From Kosakonia quasisacchari (lineage in GTDB: Bacteria; Pseudomonadota; Gammaproteobacteria; Enterobacterales; Enterobacteriaceae), in contig NZ_SJOP01000003.1 of NCBI RefSeq assembly GCF_004331415.1, forward strand, positions 248,001 to 312,000: a DNA stretch of 64,000 nucleotides, given 5' to 3'. The position numbers and the translations under genes are program-made. Under the pieces are notes generated by a model. That model was not told the origin of the DNA and did not search any database. It was given only the letters and a program-made list of their open reading frames with translations. Shown in pieces: positions 43,831 to 54,490 of the stretch (positions are counted from its first letter, which is position 1; each line of letters begins with the position of its first letter).

Positions 43831-44766
43831 TTACAGCGCCAAATCGCGATTGAGAACCAGCGCCAGCAGAGCCTGGCGGGCGAAGATGCCGTTACCGGCC
43901 TGCTGGAAATACCAGGCGTGCGGCGTTTTATCCACGTCGGTAGTAATTTCATCCACGCGCGGCAGCGGGTGCAGCACCTTCATATTGCTGCGCGCGTTGG
44001 TTAAATCGCTGGCGCGCAGGACAAATTGGGCTTTGACGTTGGCGTATTCCGACGGGTCCAGACGCTCTTTCTGCACGCGTGTCATATAGAGGATGTCCAC
44101 CTCGGTCATCACCTCTTCGATGCTGGCGTGTACGCTCCAGGCCATGCCTTTTTCGTCCAGCATATCGAGAATGTACTGCGGCATCGCCAGCGCGTCCGGG
44201 GCGATAAAGTAGAAGCGGTTGCCGCTGAATTTCGCCAGCGCCTGCGCCAGCGAATGCACGGTGCGGCCATATTTCAGGTCGCCGACCATCGCAATATTGA
44301 GATTCTGGAGGCGGCCTTGTGTTTCCTGAATGGTGAACAGGTCGAGCAGCGTTTGCGTCGGATGCTGGTTAGCGCCGTCACCAGCGTTGAGCACCGGAAT
44401 GCCGCCGGAAAACTCAGTCGCCAGACGCGCTGCGCCCTCTTGCGGATGGCGCATAACAATCGCGTCCACATAGGTGCTGATCACCGAAATGGTGTCGGCC
44501 AGCGTTTCGCCTTTTTTGCCCAGCGACGTGTTGCTGCTGTCGGAGAAACCGACCACGCTCGCGCCGAGGCGGTGCATGGAGGTTTCAAACGATAAACGCG
44601 TGCGGGTGGACGCTTCAAAGAAGCAACTGGCGATCACTTTATGCTTGAGCAACTCCGGCTGCGGGTTGGCCTTCAGGCGTGCGGCGGTATTTAGCACCAG
44701 TTCGAGTTCTTCGCGGCTGAGATCGTTTATGGAAATGATATGTTTCTGATATAGCGGGTTAGCCAT
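43831..44766 (-). CDS. pyrB: Aspartate carbamoyltransferase catalytic chain
   Basis: A 311-residue enzyme that joins carbamoyl phosphate and aspartate in the first step committed to pyrimidines. The carbamoyl-phosphate loop [12 protein letters not shown] is near residue 50 and HPLPRVDEI near residue 265. The start MANPLYQKH is at 44766 with GGAG upstream; the same frame remains open into the leader but that is not coding. Expression is controlled by the pyrL attenuator. Confidence 0.98.
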   Translation of the reverse strand: MANPLYQKHIISINDLSREELELVLNTAARLKANPQPELLKHKVIASCFFEASTRTRLSFETSMHRLGASVVGFSDSSNTSLGKKGETLADTISVISTYVDAIVMRHPQEGAARLATEFSGGIPVLNAGDGANQHPTQTLLDLFTIQETQGRLQNLNIAMVGDLKYGRTVHSLAQALAKFSGNRFYFIAPDALAMPQYILDMLDEKGMAWSVHASIEEVMTEVDILYMTRVQKERLDPSEYANVKAQFVLRASDLTNARSNMKVLHPLPRVDEITTDVDKTPHAWYFQQAGNGIFARQALLALVLNRDLAL

Positions 44767-44789
44767 GGTTATCTCCTGACGACTGCGCA

Positions 44790-44818
44790 AAAAAAAGCCC
44801 CTCAATAGAGGGGCTGTG
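44790..44818 (-). terminator. pyrBI attenuator
   Basis: On the minus strand, stem agcccctc / gaggggct is followed by eight T, 24 bp before the pyrB start. High UTP uncouples transcription from translation of pyrL and allows termination here; low UTP keeps the ribosome close and prevents the hairpin. Confidence 0.92.
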
Positions 44819-44906
44819 GAATTGGGTTTACAACGGGAAAGGAAAACGGCAGGCCAGCGCCTTTTTTCAGACGCGGTAAGACAGTTTGTCGTACACACTG
44901 GACCAT
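44802..44906 (-). CDS. pyrL: PyrL leader peptide
   Basis: A 34-residue leader starting [20 protein letters not shown], close to the 44-residue E. coli PyrL at the N-terminus but shorter. The stop codon lies in the loop of the attenuator hairpin. A U-rich stretch (codons FSF) gives the UTP-sensitive pause. GGAGG precedes the ATG. Confidence 0.87.
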   Translation of the reverse strand: MVQCVRQTVLPRLKKGAGLPFSFPVVNPIPQPLY

Positions 44907-44931
44907 TCTTCCTCCCGGCAAATTGTCCCGG

Positions 44932-44937
44932 ATTATA
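44932..44937 (-). promoter_or_regulatory. pyrL-pyrBI promoter -10 box
   Basis: A perfect TATAAT on the minus strand, 26 bp upstream of the pyrL ATG; a TTGATC -35 candidate lies 16 bp before it. Confidence 0.75.
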
Positions 44938-45005
44938 CGCAGCTGTTTTCGCGGATCAAGCGATTGATGCACATTTTACGCAATGCAAACGGTTCTCTTT
45001 GAATA

Positions 45006-45485
45006 TTAATGCGTTCTAAGTAAATAATTAATTTGCTTATGCACTAACGCGGTGTGCTTCACTATCCTCGGGGCGACCCAGACGATACTGCTCCCTGCTA
45101 CCACGCCGAGGATCTCCGGCAACTGGTGGTAATCCAGAATTCTTGCCACTGCGCGGCCATACCCCGCCACGGTGTGAATAAGGATAAATTCGCTATTATG
45201 CTCAACGCTAACCACCATTTCGGAGACGGAGCGGGCCGCGTCCGGCACCGGGCGTGACTGCGGATTCAGCGAATAAATTTTTTGTCCTTTGGCGTTGCGA
45301 ATTTTGATTACACCGAGCAGTTTCAACAGGCGGGAAACGGTGGACTGGCTGATACTGTCGAAGCCGTGGCACTGCAAATCGCGGCGGATCTCCTCCTGTG
45401 AAAGATAACTTTTTTCGCTGATCAGGCGTTGGCAGACCGCCAGTTGTAGCTGCTCTTTCGGTGAATAATCTCCATATTCCATCAT
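45006..45485 (-). CDS. ArgR-family regulator of the arginine deiminase operon
   Basis: A 159-residue ArgR homologue: an N-terminal winged helix (SQEEIRRDLQCHGFDSISQSTVSRLLKLLGVIKI, about 28-62) and a C-terminal oligomerisation/arginine-binding domain. It is distinct from the housekeeping argR, which lies elsewhere in enterobacteria. Its position at the end of the arcA-C-B-transporter cluster matches Salmonella STM4463. The start is at two consecutive ATGs, 45485 or 45482. A BIME separates it from the transporter gene. Confidence 0.88.
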   Translation of the reverse strand: MMEYGDYSPKEQLQLAVCQRLISEKSYLSQEEIRRDLQCHGFDSISQSTVSRLLKLLGVIKIRNAKGQKIYSLNPQSRPVPDAARSVSEMVVSVEHNSEFILIHTVAGYGRAVARILDYHQLPEILGVVAGSSIVWVAPRIVKHTALVHKQINYLLRTH

Positions 45486-45517
45486 CTCTTTTCCCGTATT
45501 GGTTGCCGAAACAAAAC

Positions 45518-45588
45518 GCCCGGCAACGCCATGCTTACCGGGCCTGTATATTATCCACAGACCGGGTAAGCAAAGCGCCACCCGGCGC
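45518..45588. repeat. BIME between the ArgR-like and transporter genes
   Basis: Two REP units in inverted order: cggcaacgccatgcttaccgg and accgggtaagcaaagcgcc followed by acccggc can pair over most of their length. The central spacer contains a perfect TTATCCACA (45551-45559). Confidence 0.72.
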
Positions 45589-45589
45589 G

Positions 45590-46993
45590 CTACAGCAGAG
45601 CGCCAAGGCTGAGTGCCACCATGATCACCACCGTTAATATCGCCAGCAATGGCGCGACCCATTTCAGGTAGCGCACATAGGGAACATGGGCGATTGCCAG
45701 TCCGCCCATCACCACTGCCGACGTGGGGGTCACCAGGTTGACAATACCGGAAGCCGATTGGTACGCGGTGACGACCAGTTCACGGTTGACGTTAGCGAAA
45801 TCGGCCAGTGGCGCCATAATCGGCATCGTCAGCACTGCAAGACCAGAAGAAGAGGGCACGAGGAACGACAGCACCACTTCCAGCCAGTACATAACGTTGA
45901 TAAACGCAACGGTGGACAATCCGCTGACCATGCCTTCGGCGCTGTGCAAAATAGTATGAGTAATCATACCTTTATCCATGATCACTACGATACCGCGGGC
46001 AATGCCGATAATCAGCGCTACGCCCAGCAGATCCCGTGCACCGTTGATAAATGTTGAGGTCAATTCCTCTTCGCTCATGCGGGCGATCAAACCCACGATG
46101 ATGGCGCTTGCCAGAAACACTGCTGAAATCTGCGCCATCCACCAGCCAAGCACTGCCACGCCGTAAATCATCACCACAAAGGCCAGCGCGAAGATAAGCA
46201 GGATCAGTTTGCGCACCGGGGTGAATTCGAGCATCTCCGGCGATTTATTGCCGAGGAAAAATGCCCGATCCTCGTCCTGTTTGTCGGCGACGATAGACAG
46301 CGCCGGATTGGCGCGCACTTTACGGGCGTAGCGCATCACCCAGGCAACGCAAATCACCCAGCCAATCACCAGCAGTGCAACACGCAGGAGGATGCCGTGG
46401 GTAAACGGGATCCCGGCGGCGTTAGCGGCGATCACCGTGGCGAAGGGGTTGATGGTCGATCCGAGTGTGCCGATCCCTGCGCCGAGCAGCACGGTGGAGG
46501 CGGCGACAACCGGATCAAAACGGGCGGCGAGCATCACGGGAACCAGCAGCGTATAAAATGGCAGCGACTCTTCCGCCATACCGTAGATGGTGCCGCCTGC
46601 GGCAAACAACGCCATCAGGATCGGGATCATCCACTCTTCACGGCCACGCAAACGTGTCGTTACGCGCTCGATCCCGGCGTCAATAGCGCCCGTTTTGGTG
46701 ACGATGCCAAGAAATCCGCCGATGATCAGAATAAACAGCGCCACATCGATTGCACCTGCCTGGCCGGTATCAGGATCGTAAAGACCACTTATCGGCGCCA
46801 TGATCACTGCGATTAACCCTTGTGGATGCGCGGCGACATGCGCATAAGTACCGGCAATCGGCACTTCTTTGCCAAGTGCCGTGTTCATTGCCATTTGGTA
46901 TTGCCCGGCGGGGATCACCCAGCTGAGCGCGGCGACAATGGCGATCAACAAAAAGAGAATGGTGTAAGCGGAAGGGAATTTGAACTTGCCCAT
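45590..46993 (-). CDS. YfcC-family transporter, putative arginine/ornithine antiporter
   Basis: A 467-residue membrane protein with about twelve hydrophobic segments. GAGIGTLGSTINPFATVIAA and VTPTSAVVMGGLAIAHVPY are conserved in the YfcC/DcuC-like (C4-dicarboxylate anaerobic carrier) family. Its place inside the arginine deiminase operon, as in Salmonella STM4464, indicates arginine-ornithine exchange, replacing the APC-type ArcD of other bacteria. Exchange itself is inferred from context. Confidence 0.86.
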   Translation of the reverse strand: MGKFKFPSAYTILFLLIAIVAALSWVIPAGQYQMAMNTALGKEVPIAGTYAHVAAHPQGLIAVIMAPISGLYDPDTGQAGAIDVALFILIIGGFLGIVTKTGAIDAGIERVTTRLRGREEWMIPILMALFAAGGTIYGMAEESLPFYTLLVPVMLAARFDPVVAASTVLLGAGIGTLGSTINPFATVIAANAAGIPFTHGILLRVALLVIGWVICVAWVMRYARKVRANPALSIVADKQDEDRAFFLGNKSPEMLEFTPVRKLILLIFALAFVVMIYGVAVLGWWMAQISAVFLASAIIVGLIARMSEEELTSTFINGARDLLGVALIIGIARGIVVIMDKGMITHTILHSAEGMVSGLSTVAFINVMYWLEVVLSFLVPSSSGLAVLTMPIMAPLADFANVNRELVVTAYQSASGIVNLVTPTSAVVMGGLAIAHVPYVRYLKWVAPLLAILTVVIMVALSLGALL

Positions 46994-47040
46994 GATGTGC
47001 TCCTTAACCCCGGCGCACCCGCGGCGCGCCGGGGGAGTGG

Positions 47041-48045
47041 TTAGTCGCCGAGGGTTGCCACCATCACCGCTTTGATGGTGTGCATCCGGTTTTCTGCTTC
47101 ATCAAAAACGATAGAGTTAGGCGATTCGAAAACCTCTTCGGTGACTTCCAGCCCTTTCAGGCCATACGCCATTTCGATCTCGCCGCCCACTTTGGTGTGC
47201 TCGTTATGAAATGCGGGCAGGCAGTGCATAAATTTCACCTGCGGATTGCCGGTGGCTTTCACCACCGCACCGTTTACCTGGTAGGGTTTCATCAGGCTGA
47301 CGCGCTCGGACCACGCTTCTTTCGGCTCGCCCATCGACACCCACACATCGGTGTAGAGGAAATCGACGCCCTGCACACCTTCTTCCACGTCCTCGGTGAG
47401 CATGATGCGCGCGCCGGTTTCACGGGCGATGGTGCGGCACTGTTCAACCAGTGCTGACTCCGGCCAGAAGGATTTTGGTGCCACCAGGCGGATATCCATG
47501 CCCATCTTCGCCGCGCCGACCATTAGCGAGTTACCCATGTTGTTGCGCGCATCGCCCAGATAGGCAAAGCGCAGATCCGGCAGACGTTTACCCGGCGCGT
47601 GTTCCAGCATGGTCATCAGATCCGCGAGGATCTGCGTCGGGTGAAACTCGTTGGTCAGCCCGTTCCACACTGGCACGCCCGCGTATTCGCCCAGCTCTTC
47701 CACAATCTGCTGGCCATAACCACGGTATTCGATGCCGTCATACATGCGCCCCAGTACGCGAGCGGTGTCTTTCATCGACTCTTTGTGGCCAATCTGCGAA
47801 CCGCTTGGGCCGAGATAAGTCACCTGCGCGCCCTGATCGAACGCGCCGACTTCAAACGCGCAGCGGGTGCGGGTGGAGGTTTTTTCAAAAATCAGCGCGA
47901 TGTTTTTGCCAACCAGCGTTTTCTTCTCGCGCCCTGCTTTTTTGTCTGCTTTTAGCTGAATAGCCAGATCGATCAGGTACTGGATCTCCGCCGGGGTGTA
48001 GTCGAGCAGTTTGAGAAAGTTGCGGTTTTTCAGGTTGATGCTCAT
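47041..48045 (-). CDS. arcB: Ornithine carbamoyltransferase, catabolic (ADI pathway)
   Basis: A 334-residue carbamoyltransferase. STRTRCAFE (about 56-64) binds carbamoyl phosphate and HCLPAFHN (about 273) the amino acid. It should run in the catabolic direction, citrulline plus phosphate to ornithine plus carbamoyl phosphate, because it sits with arcA and arcC. It is a close paralogue of argI 3.3 kb away. It lies 18 bp after the carbamate kinase gene. Confidence 0.93.
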   Translation of the reverse strand: MSINLKNRNFLKLLDYTPAEIQYLIDLAIQLKADKKAGREKKTLVGKNIALIFEKTSTRTRCAFEVGAFDQGAQVTYLGPSGSQIGHKESMKDTARVLGRMYDGIEYRGYGQQIVEELGEYAGVPVWNGLTNEFHPTQILADLMTMLEHAPGKRLPDLRFAYLGDARNNMGNSLMVGAAKMGMDIRLVAPKSFWPESALVEQCRTIARETGARIMLTEDVEEGVQGVDFLYTDVWVSMGEPKEAWSERVSLMKPYQVNGAVVKATGNPQVKFMHCLPAFHNEHTKVGGEIEMAYGLKGLEVTEEVFESPNSIVFDEAENRMHTIKAVMVATLGD

Positions 48046-48063
48046 GAGATTTCCTTTTTTAAA

Positions 48064-48975
48064 TCAGTAACGAATCAATGTGCCTTTGTCCCCGGCGAGA
48101 ATGGCCGGGCCATCTGCCAGCGCGCCAATGCCCGCGATGCCGTGACACTGCTCGACAAACTGGCGGCAGGCGGCGACCTTTGGCCCCATTGAGCCTGCGT
48201 CGAACTGCATGCCTTGCAGCATGTCCGGGGTGACTTGCGCCAGCGGGCGCTGCGTGGGTTTGCCCCAGTCGAGGTACACCGCGTCGGCATCGGTCAGGAT
48301 CAGCAGGGCGTCGGCTTCGATTTGCCGCGCCAGTAGCGCCGCCGAGAGATCTTTGTCGATCACCGCTTCGATGCCGTGGTAGCCGTTGGCGTTTTCCACC
48401 ACCGGCACGCCGCCGCCGCCATTGCAAATCACCAGGTGATCGCGGTTTATCAGCGCGCTAATGGCGTCGCTTTCAACAATGCGTTTGGGTTGCGGGGAGG
48501 GCACCACGCGGCGGAAATAGCGACCATCGGCCTTAAATACCCAGCCTTTTTCCTGCTGCAGCGTTTGGGCTTGCGCCTCGCTGTAAACCGGGCCGATGTA
48601 TTTGCTGGGGTTGCTGAATGCCGGGTCACTGGCATCCACTTCCACTTGTGTGAGCAGGACGCTGACTTCGCGCTGTGGCAGGTTGTTTTTCAGCGACTGT
48701 TGCAGCATGTAGCCAATCATCCCCTGGCTTTCTGCGCCGAGAATATCGAGCGGGTAAGGGGTAACTTTGTCGTAAGCGCTGTTTTGCAGCGCCAGCAAGC
48801 CGACCTGCGGCCCGTTGCCGTGTACCAGCACCACGCGCCACTGCGCGGTCAGCCCGGCGATGGTGCGCGCGGCAAGGTCAATGTTCTGGCGCTGGATATT
48901 CGCTTCCAGCGGTTCACCGCGTTTCAGCAGCGCGTTGCCACCTAGGGCGACAACCAGCGTGGGTTTTCTTTCCAT
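48064..48975 (-). CDS. arcC: Carbamate kinase
   Basis: A 303-residue amino-acid-kinase-fold enzyme that turns carbamoyl phosphate plus ADP into ATP, CO2 and ammonia, the energy-yielding step of arginine fermentation. VVALGGNALL at residues 8-17 is the nucleotide/phosphate loop, and NGGGGVPV and KDLSAALLA are family motifs. It is 10 bp downstream of arcA and upstream of arcB. Confidence 0.96.
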   Translation of the reverse strand: MERKPTLVVALGGNALLKRGEPLEANIQRQNIDLAARTIAGLTAQWRVVLVHGNGPQVGLLALQNSAYDKVTPYPLDILGAESQGMIGYMLQQSLKNNLPQREVSVLLTQVEVDASDPAFSNPSKYIGPVYSEAQAQTLQQEKGWVFKADGRYFRRVVPSPQPKRIVESDAISALINRDHLVICNGGGGVPVVENANGYHGIEAVIDKDLSAALLARQIEADALLILTDADAVYLDWGKPTQRPLAQVTPDMLQGMQFDAGSMGPKVAACRQFVEQCHGIAGIGALADGPAILAGDKGTLIRY

Positions 48976-48985
48976 GATGGCTCCT

Positions 48986-50206
48986 TTAAATGCCGTCGCG
49001 TTCGAGTGGACAGCTCATGCAACGCGCACCGCCGCGCCCGCGTCCCAGTTCGTCGCCGGGGATCGGCAGCACGGTGATCCCGGCTTTGTCATATTTTTCG
49101 TTGGTCCAGATATTGCGTTCGTAGCCCACAACCACGCCGGGGCGCAGCGTGAGGACGTTGTTGGCGTCATTCCACTGTTCGCGTTCAGCTTCAAAGGCGT
49201 CGCCACCGGTGGTGATAAGCCGGATCTGGTCAATCCCGAGCGCTTTTTCGATGGCGTGTAGCAGGTCGCTTTCCTGCGTGCGTTGCAGGCCGCCGCGCCC
49301 GTCCGGGGTGAGCGTCCAGCAGTGGGCGTCTTTACGCACTACTTCGGGGTAAACGGAGAAGGTGTCGATATCGATATGGGTCATCACCGTGTCGAGGTGC
49401 ATGCAGGAGCGGTGTTTCGGCAGTTCGACAACGATAACGCGTTCAGCTTGGCGGTGTTTGAACAGGCTATTGGCAAGAAATTCTACGCCTTGCGGTGTAG
49501 TCCGTTCAGACAGGCCAATTAATACCGCGCCGCGACCAATCACTAATACATCGCCACCCTCCAGCGTGGCGTGATCGTAATTAATATTCGCGTCGCCAAA
49601 GTATTTAATAAAATCGCCATCGGCGAATGCCGGATGCCAGCGATAAATAGCGCGCAGATTATTCGTTTCCCGCTGGCGGGCAGGTTTGGCCATCGGATTA
49701 ATCGACACGCCGTTATAAATCCAGCACGACGTGTCACGGGTAAATAAATGGTTGGGCAGCGGCTTCATAATAAAATCATTCGCCGTGTGGGTATCCACTA
49801 CCATATTTTTAATAAATGCCGGGATCTCGCCGTAGGTTAATCCACCGCTGAGCCGCCGTGCCAGTTCACGGTGCGGCATATCCGCCAGCCAGCTGCGTAC
49901 GTCTGCGGCGAAGGTTGGGCCAAGGCGATAATCAGAGATCTGGATTTCCAGCAGCCAGGCTTTTGCCTCTGCAATATCAAGCGTTTGTGTCAGAAGATCG
50001 GTCAACAGCAGGACTTCCACACCCTGCTCGCGCAGCGTGTTTGCAAAGGCGTCATGCTCTTCCCCTGCGCGTTCAACCGATAACACGTCATCGAATAGCA
50101 GCTCCTGACAATTCGACGGTGTTAACCGTTTCAGGCTTAAATTGGGGCGGTGCAGCATAACGCTACGCAATTGACCTATTTCAGAAGCGACGTAGTGATT
50201 TTCCAT
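48986..50206 (-). CDS. arcA: Arginine deiminase
   Basis: A 406-residue enzyme that hydrolyses arginine to citrulline and ammonia. The catalytic cysteine is C396 in [15 protein letters not shown], and FTRDTSCWI and EGGDVLVIG carry the substrate-binding residues. As the first gene of the operon it is followed by arcC, arcB, the transporter and the ArgR-like regulator. Ammonia production helps acid resistance. Confidence 0.96.
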   Translation of the reverse strand: MENHYVASEIGQLRSVMLHRPNLSLKRLTPSNCQELLFDDVLSVERAGEEHDAFANTLREQGVEVLLLTDLLTQTLDIAEAKAWLLEIQISDYRLGPTFAADVRSWLADMPHRELARRLSGGLTYGEIPAFIKNMVVDTHTANDFIMKPLPNHLFTRDTSCWIYNGVSINPMAKPARQRETNNLRAIYRWHPAFADGDFIKYFGDANINYDHATLEGGDVLVIGRGAVLIGLSERTTPQGVEFLANSLFKHRQAERVIVVELPKHRSCMHLDTVMTHIDIDTFSVYPEVVRKDAHCWTLTPDGRGGLQRTQESDLLHAIEKALGIDQIRLITTGGDAFEAEREQWNDANNVLTLRPGVVVGYERNIWTNEKYDKAGITVLPIPGDELGRGRGGARCMSCPLERDGI

Positions 50207-50327
50207 AATTATTCCTTTAACTTTTTTTCAGAATAAAAAGGGGCGCGCAATGAAATATGATTAATTTCTTTGCGTGTTAATGATGATTAATTTCATGGCT
50301 CATAGTAGAAGCCGTAAGAATTAATAG

Positions 50328-50343
50328 TGTGATTACGCTCACG
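50328..50343. promoter_or_regulatory. CRP-like site upstream of arcA
   Basis: TGTGATTACGCTCACG has the TGTGA-N6-TCACA layout with one mismatch. It lies 122 bp upstream of the arcA start, suitable for catabolite (or FNR-type) activation of the arginine deiminase operon. Confidence 0.65.
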
Positions 50344-50712
50344 TCGAATGGGATATTAAATCGCCGCCGTTCAATTGCATGATTCGCATCAGGGAATAGA
50401 GAATTAGCCTAATTATAAAGATGAATGCTTACGCATTAATGGCTGAACTTATTCATGGTTGTTATTGTTTTGTAGCTATTCATCAATTTATATGAATATG
50501 TAACGCATTGATTAATAAGTTTTAATCGTAACGAGTGGAATAGATATGCAAAAAAATGAATAGAACGATTCTGCTGGTGGCAAAAAAGGGAAATAACCAG
50601 TGAATGAATGCGCAAATTGATGGGGTGCTAAAGTGTGATCGGGCAAAATTTTTTTAAATAACTGCTTTTTTATCAGTATGTCACCACGTATTGCTGGCGC
50701 TTCGGTTTGGGC

Positions 50713-50735
50713 TTTATGCATATTTACTGCATAAA
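50713..50735. promoter_or_regulatory. Inverted repeat upstream of tabA
   Basis: Perfect 8-bp arms tttatgca and tgcataaa around tatttac. It lies 147 bp before the tabA start; it is a plausible operator but the protein is unknown. Confidence 0.45.
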
Positions 50736-50752
50736 AGACTACCCGGTCTTAA

Positions 50753-51334
<582 letters not shown>

Positions 51335-51339
51335 GCGTA

Positions 51340-51372
51340 ATGCCCGGTCGCGCTGCGCAACCGGGCTTATTG
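51340..51372. terminator. REP-like hairpin between tabA and argI
   Basis: Stem gcccggt / accgggc around a GC-rich centre lies between the two convergent stops. The T-tract is weak, so it may be a REP element that also terminates transcription. Confidence 0.6.
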
Positions 51373-51374
51373 CG

Positions 51375-52379
51375 TTACTTGCTGAGGGTGGCAACCATCA
51401 CTGCTTTGATGGTGTGCATCCGGTTTTCCGCCTGATCAAACACAATGCTTGCCGGTGATTCAAATACCTCGTCAGTCACTTCCATGCCGCCGTGCAGACC
51501 AAACTCTTCCGCCATTTTCTCGCCGAGCGTGGTCTTATCGTCATGAAATGCGGGCAGGCAGTGCAGGAATTTCACCTGCGGGTTACCAGTGAGCGACAAC
51601 ATTTTGCTGTTGACCTGGTAAGGCCGCAGCAGCGCGATACGCTCCGCCCACTTCTCTTTCGCTTCGCCCATCGATACCCACACATCGGTGTAAATGAAAT
51701 CCGCGTCCTTCACGCCGGCGGCGATATCTTCCGTCAGCAGAATGTTGCCGCCGTTTTTCACCGCCAGCGCTTTGCATTCTGCTACCAGGCTTGCTTCTGG
51801 CCAGCAGGCTTTTGGCGCGACAAGACGCAGATCCAAACCCATCAGCGCGGCGGCTTCCAGCATGGAGTTGCCCATGTTGTTACGCGCATCTCCGGCGTAA
51901 ACCAATTTCATCTGGTTAAAGGCTTTGCCCGGCAAGTGCTCGCGCATGGTCAGAAGGTCGGCCAGCAATTGAGTCGGGTGGAATTCAGTGGTTAAACCGT
52001 TCCACACCGGTACGCCTGCGTATTGCGCCAGCGTTTCGACAATCTCCTGGCCATAACCACGATATTGAATGCCGTCGTACATGCGCCCCAGTACGCGCGC
52101 CGTGTCTTTTATTGATTCTTTATGTCCGATTTGGCTGCCGCTTGGGCCGAGATACGTTACGCGAGCACCTTGATCATATGCGGCAACTTCGAAAGAGCAT
52201 CGTGTGCGGGTTGAGTCTTTTTCGAAGATGAGCGCGATATTTTTCCCGGTAAGTTTCTGGACTTCCTGACCTTTTTTCTTATCCGCTTTCAGCTGCGCGG
52301 CGAGTTGCAGCAGGGTATTGATTTCAGCAGGTGTAAAATCGAGCAGTTTCAAAAAATGCTTTTGATAAAACGCGGACAT
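51375..52379 (-). CDS. argI: Ornithine carbamoyltransferase, anabolic
   Basis: A 334-residue enzyme that makes citrulline from ornithine and carbamoyl phosphate in arginine synthesis. STRTRCSFE (about 56-64) and [11 protein letters not shown] (about 273) are the substrate motifs. Perfect tandem ARG boxes directly upstream mark it as the biosynthetic copy, in contrast to arcB. The order tabA-argI-rraB is that of E. coli. Confidence 0.96.
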   Translation of the reverse strand: MSAFYQKHFLKLLDFTPAEINTLLQLAAQLKADKKKGQEVQKLTGKNIALIFEKDSTRTRCSFEVAAYDQGARVTYLGPSGSQIGHKESIKDTARVLGRMYDGIQYRGYGQEIVETLAQYAGVPVWNGLTTEFHPTQLLADLLTMREHLPGKAFNQMKLVYAGDARNNMGNSMLEAAALMGLDLRLVAPKACWPEASLVAECKALAVKNGGNILLTEDIAAGVKDADFIYTDVWVSMGEAKEKWAERIALLRPYQVNSKMLSLTGNPQVKFLHCLPAFHDDKTTLGEKMAEEFGLHGGMEVTDEVFESPASIVFDQAENRMHTIKAVMVATLSK

Positions 52380-52406
52380 ATTTCCCTCACATGGCGAAGG
52401 CCACTT

Positions 52407-52445
52407 ATTGAATTAAAATTCAATTTATATGTATGAATATTCATT
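52407..52445. promoter_or_regulatory. Tandem ARG boxes of argI
   Basis: Box 1 (52407-52424) contains TTGAATTAAAATTCAA, a perfect ARG box; box 2 (52428-52445, TGTATGAATATTCA) follows after 3 bp. This pair and spacing are the signature of ArgR hexamer binding over the argI promoter. Confidence 0.88.
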
Positions 52446-52542
52446 TGCAACCCCGTGTTATAAATCTTTTCGGCGAGGAGTGGAGGCAATGCCAGCGGTG
52501 TGTGACAATAAGTGTATCTGCCACATTGATGAGGAACGAGCC

Positions 52543-52965
52543 ATGGCGAACCCGGAACACCTGGAAGAACAGCGCGAAGAGACGCGTTTGATTATTGAAG
52601 AATTGCTGGAAGATGGCAGCGATCCTGATGCGCTGTATACCATTGAGCATCACCTGTCGGCAGATGATTTCGAAACGCTGGAAAAAGCCGCTGTTGAAGC
52701 CTTTAAACTGGGCTACGAAGTGACAGAGCCGGAAGAGCTGGAACTGGACGAAGGTGAAGTGGTTATCTGCTGTGACGTACTGAGTGAAAGCGCGCTGAAC
52801 GCCGATCTGATCGACGCCCAAGTGGAACAACTGCTTAACCTGGCTGAGAAATTCGACGTTGAATACGACGGTTGGGGAACTTACTACGAAGACCCGAACG
52901 GCGAAGAGAGTGACGATGACGACGAGGATTACGTCGACGAAGAAGATGACGGTGTTCGTCACTGA
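52543..52965 (+). CDS. rraB: Regulator of ribonuclease activity B
   Basis: A 140-residue very acidic protein that binds the C-terminal region of RNase E and inhibits it. The start [20 protein letters not shown] matches E. coli RraB; the tail is almost entirely Asp and Glu. GAGGAACGAG lies upstream of the ATG. It is followed after 45 bp by miaE. Confidence 0.96.
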   Translation: MANPEHLEEQREETRLIIEELLEDGSDPDALYTIEHHLSADDFETLEKAAVEAFKLGYEVTEPEELELDEGEVVICCDVLSESALNADLIDAQVEQLLNLAEKFDVEYDGWGTYYEDPNGEESDDDDEDYVDEEDDGVRH

Positions 52966-53010
52966 GTAAATATTGCGGCAGCGTTCGCTGCCGCAATGCA
53001 AGGAACCATC

Positions 53011-53769
53011 ATGGATTACCCGCAAATACTCTCCCCGGTTTTAAACTTTCTGCACTGCCCGACACCGCAATCCTGGCTGGACAAAGCGCGCGATCCATCA
53101 ATGCTGCCGCTGCTGCTTACCGATCATATGGTGTGCGAACTGAAAGCGGCGCAAACCGCCATGCTGCTGGTGCGCCGTTATGTGGCGGATAAAAGCGGTT
53201 CGGACGCGCTACTGGCGTGGCTGAAACCCTATGAAGAATTTACTTTTCGCGAGGGGCCGGAGCCGGATTTTGTCGCGCTGCATAAGCTGATTGGCAAAAG
53301 TGTGATGCCGCAAACTGACGATGCCTGGGGCCAAGCGCTGATTGATAGCATGGTGCTGTTGATCAAAGAGGAGTTACACCACTTCTGGCAGGTGCGGGAA
53401 GCCATGCTCGCCCGTAACATTCCCTACGTGAAAATTACCGCCAGCCGTTATGCGAAAGGGATGCTCAAAGAGGTTCGCACGCATGAACCACTGACACTGG
53501 TCGATAAGTTAATCTGCGGTGCCTATATCGAAGCGCGCTCCTGCGAGCGTTTTGCAGCATTGGCGCCGTGGCTGGACGAGGACTTGCAGAAATTTTACCT
53601 GTCGTTGCTGCGCTCTGAAGCGCGTCACTATCAGGATTACCTGGCGCTGGCGCAGCAGATTTCGACCACTGATATCAGCCCGCGTGTGCGCCATTTCGGT
53701 GAAGTGGAAGCATTGCTTATCTCAACACCGGATGCGGAGTTCCGCTTTCACAGCGGCGTACCGGTGTAA
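53011..53769 (+). CDS. miaE: tRNA 2-methylthio-N6-isopentenyl-adenosine-37 hydroxylase
   Basis: A 252-residue non-haem diiron monooxygenase that hydroxylates ms2i6A37 of tRNA. Helical Glu and ExxH ligands are visible in EELHHFW, EARSCERF and SEARHYQDY, as in ferritin-like diiron proteins. The gene is present in Salmonella but absent from E. coli K-12, which helps place the organism. AAGGA precedes the ATG at 53011. Confidence 0.95.
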   Translation: MDYPQILSPVLNFLHCPTPQSWLDKARDPSMLPLLLTDHMVCELKAAQTAMLLVRRYVADKSGSDALLAWLKPYEEFTFREGPEPDFVALHKLIGKSVMPQTDDAWGQALIDSMVLLIKEELHHFWQVREAMLARNIPYVKITASRYAKGMLKEVRTHEPLTLVDKLICGAYIEARSCERFAALAPWLDEDLQKFYLSLLRSEARHYQDYLALAQQISTTDISPRVRHFGEVEALLISTPDAEFRFHSGVPV

Positions 53770-53789
53770 GGCCTCGGGATGCTTCAGGG

Positions 53790-54293
53790 TTACAGGGTTT
53801 TCAGCATCCGCACTTCGCAGTCTACGTGGCCGGTGCAGCCGAGCGGGCCGTCGATATGCTCAAAGCCAAGGCGTTCATAAAGCCCAATGGCGTCGGTCAG
53901 AAAAGCAGTGGTTTCCAGATAACAGCGGTTAAAACCCTGCGCGCGGGCGTGTTCCAGCGCCATTTGCGCCAGTTTCTTCGCCAACCCTTGCCCACGCGCG
54001 CTGGAGAGGAAGTACATTTTTTGCAGTTCGCAGATGTCCGGCTCGCTACATTTCAGTGGCGCGACGCCGCCGCCGCCCACCACTTCGCCGTTTTGCTCCA
54101 CGACCCAATAGGCGCAACCCGGGCGGCTATATAACTGATAGAGCTCATCCAGTTCGGGGTCGGCAACGGTGTAGCCTTTATCGGCGGTGAGGCCATATTC
54201 CGCAGATACCTGGCGGATCACAGATGCGATTGCTGCGTTGTCGGCGGCAGCAATCCGGCGCATTTTTACCTCTACCGGAGCGGTCACATTCAT
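53790..54293 (-). CDS. yjgM: GNAT-family N-acetyltransferase YjgM
   Basis: A 167-residue acetyltransferase. The acetyl-CoA loop [20 protein letters not shown] (about 105-124) and the C-terminal [10 protein letters not shown] and YERLGFEHI are typical. The substrate is not established. It converges on miaE and is divergent from yjgN. Confidence 0.93.
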   Translation of the reverse strand: MNVTAPVEVKMRRIAAADNAAIASVIRQVSAEYGLTADKGYTVADPELDELYQLYSRPGCAYWVVEQNGEVVGGGGVAPLKCSEPDICELQKMYFLSSARGQGLAKKLAQMALEHARAQGFNRCYLETTAFLTDAIGLYERLGFEHIDGPLGCTGHVDCEVRMLKTL

Positions 54294-54490
54294 CTCTGCA
54301 CTCTGTTTTTGGGGTTATAAGCTGATCCTGCTTAATACCACTACCAGGGCGTTCTGGCAAGACCAGGAATATTGGGCGCTATTTTTTTGACCGGGAGCTA
54401 TTTAGACTTAATAGTGGAGATAACCATTTCGCAATATTGTTGTGGTTGACTGCATTTGTCTTGGCTTCTTTTTTTACGATAAGGATTGTT

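Noticed and set aside
44767..44898. N-terminal extension of pyrB into the leader
   Set aside because: The frame is open but the attenuator hairpin and pyrL occupy this stretch, and family length requires the start at 44766.
45551..45559. Perfect DnaA box TTATCCACA
   Set aside because: It lies in the spacer of a BIME between two genes with no promoter context; a single 9-bp match there is not persuasive.
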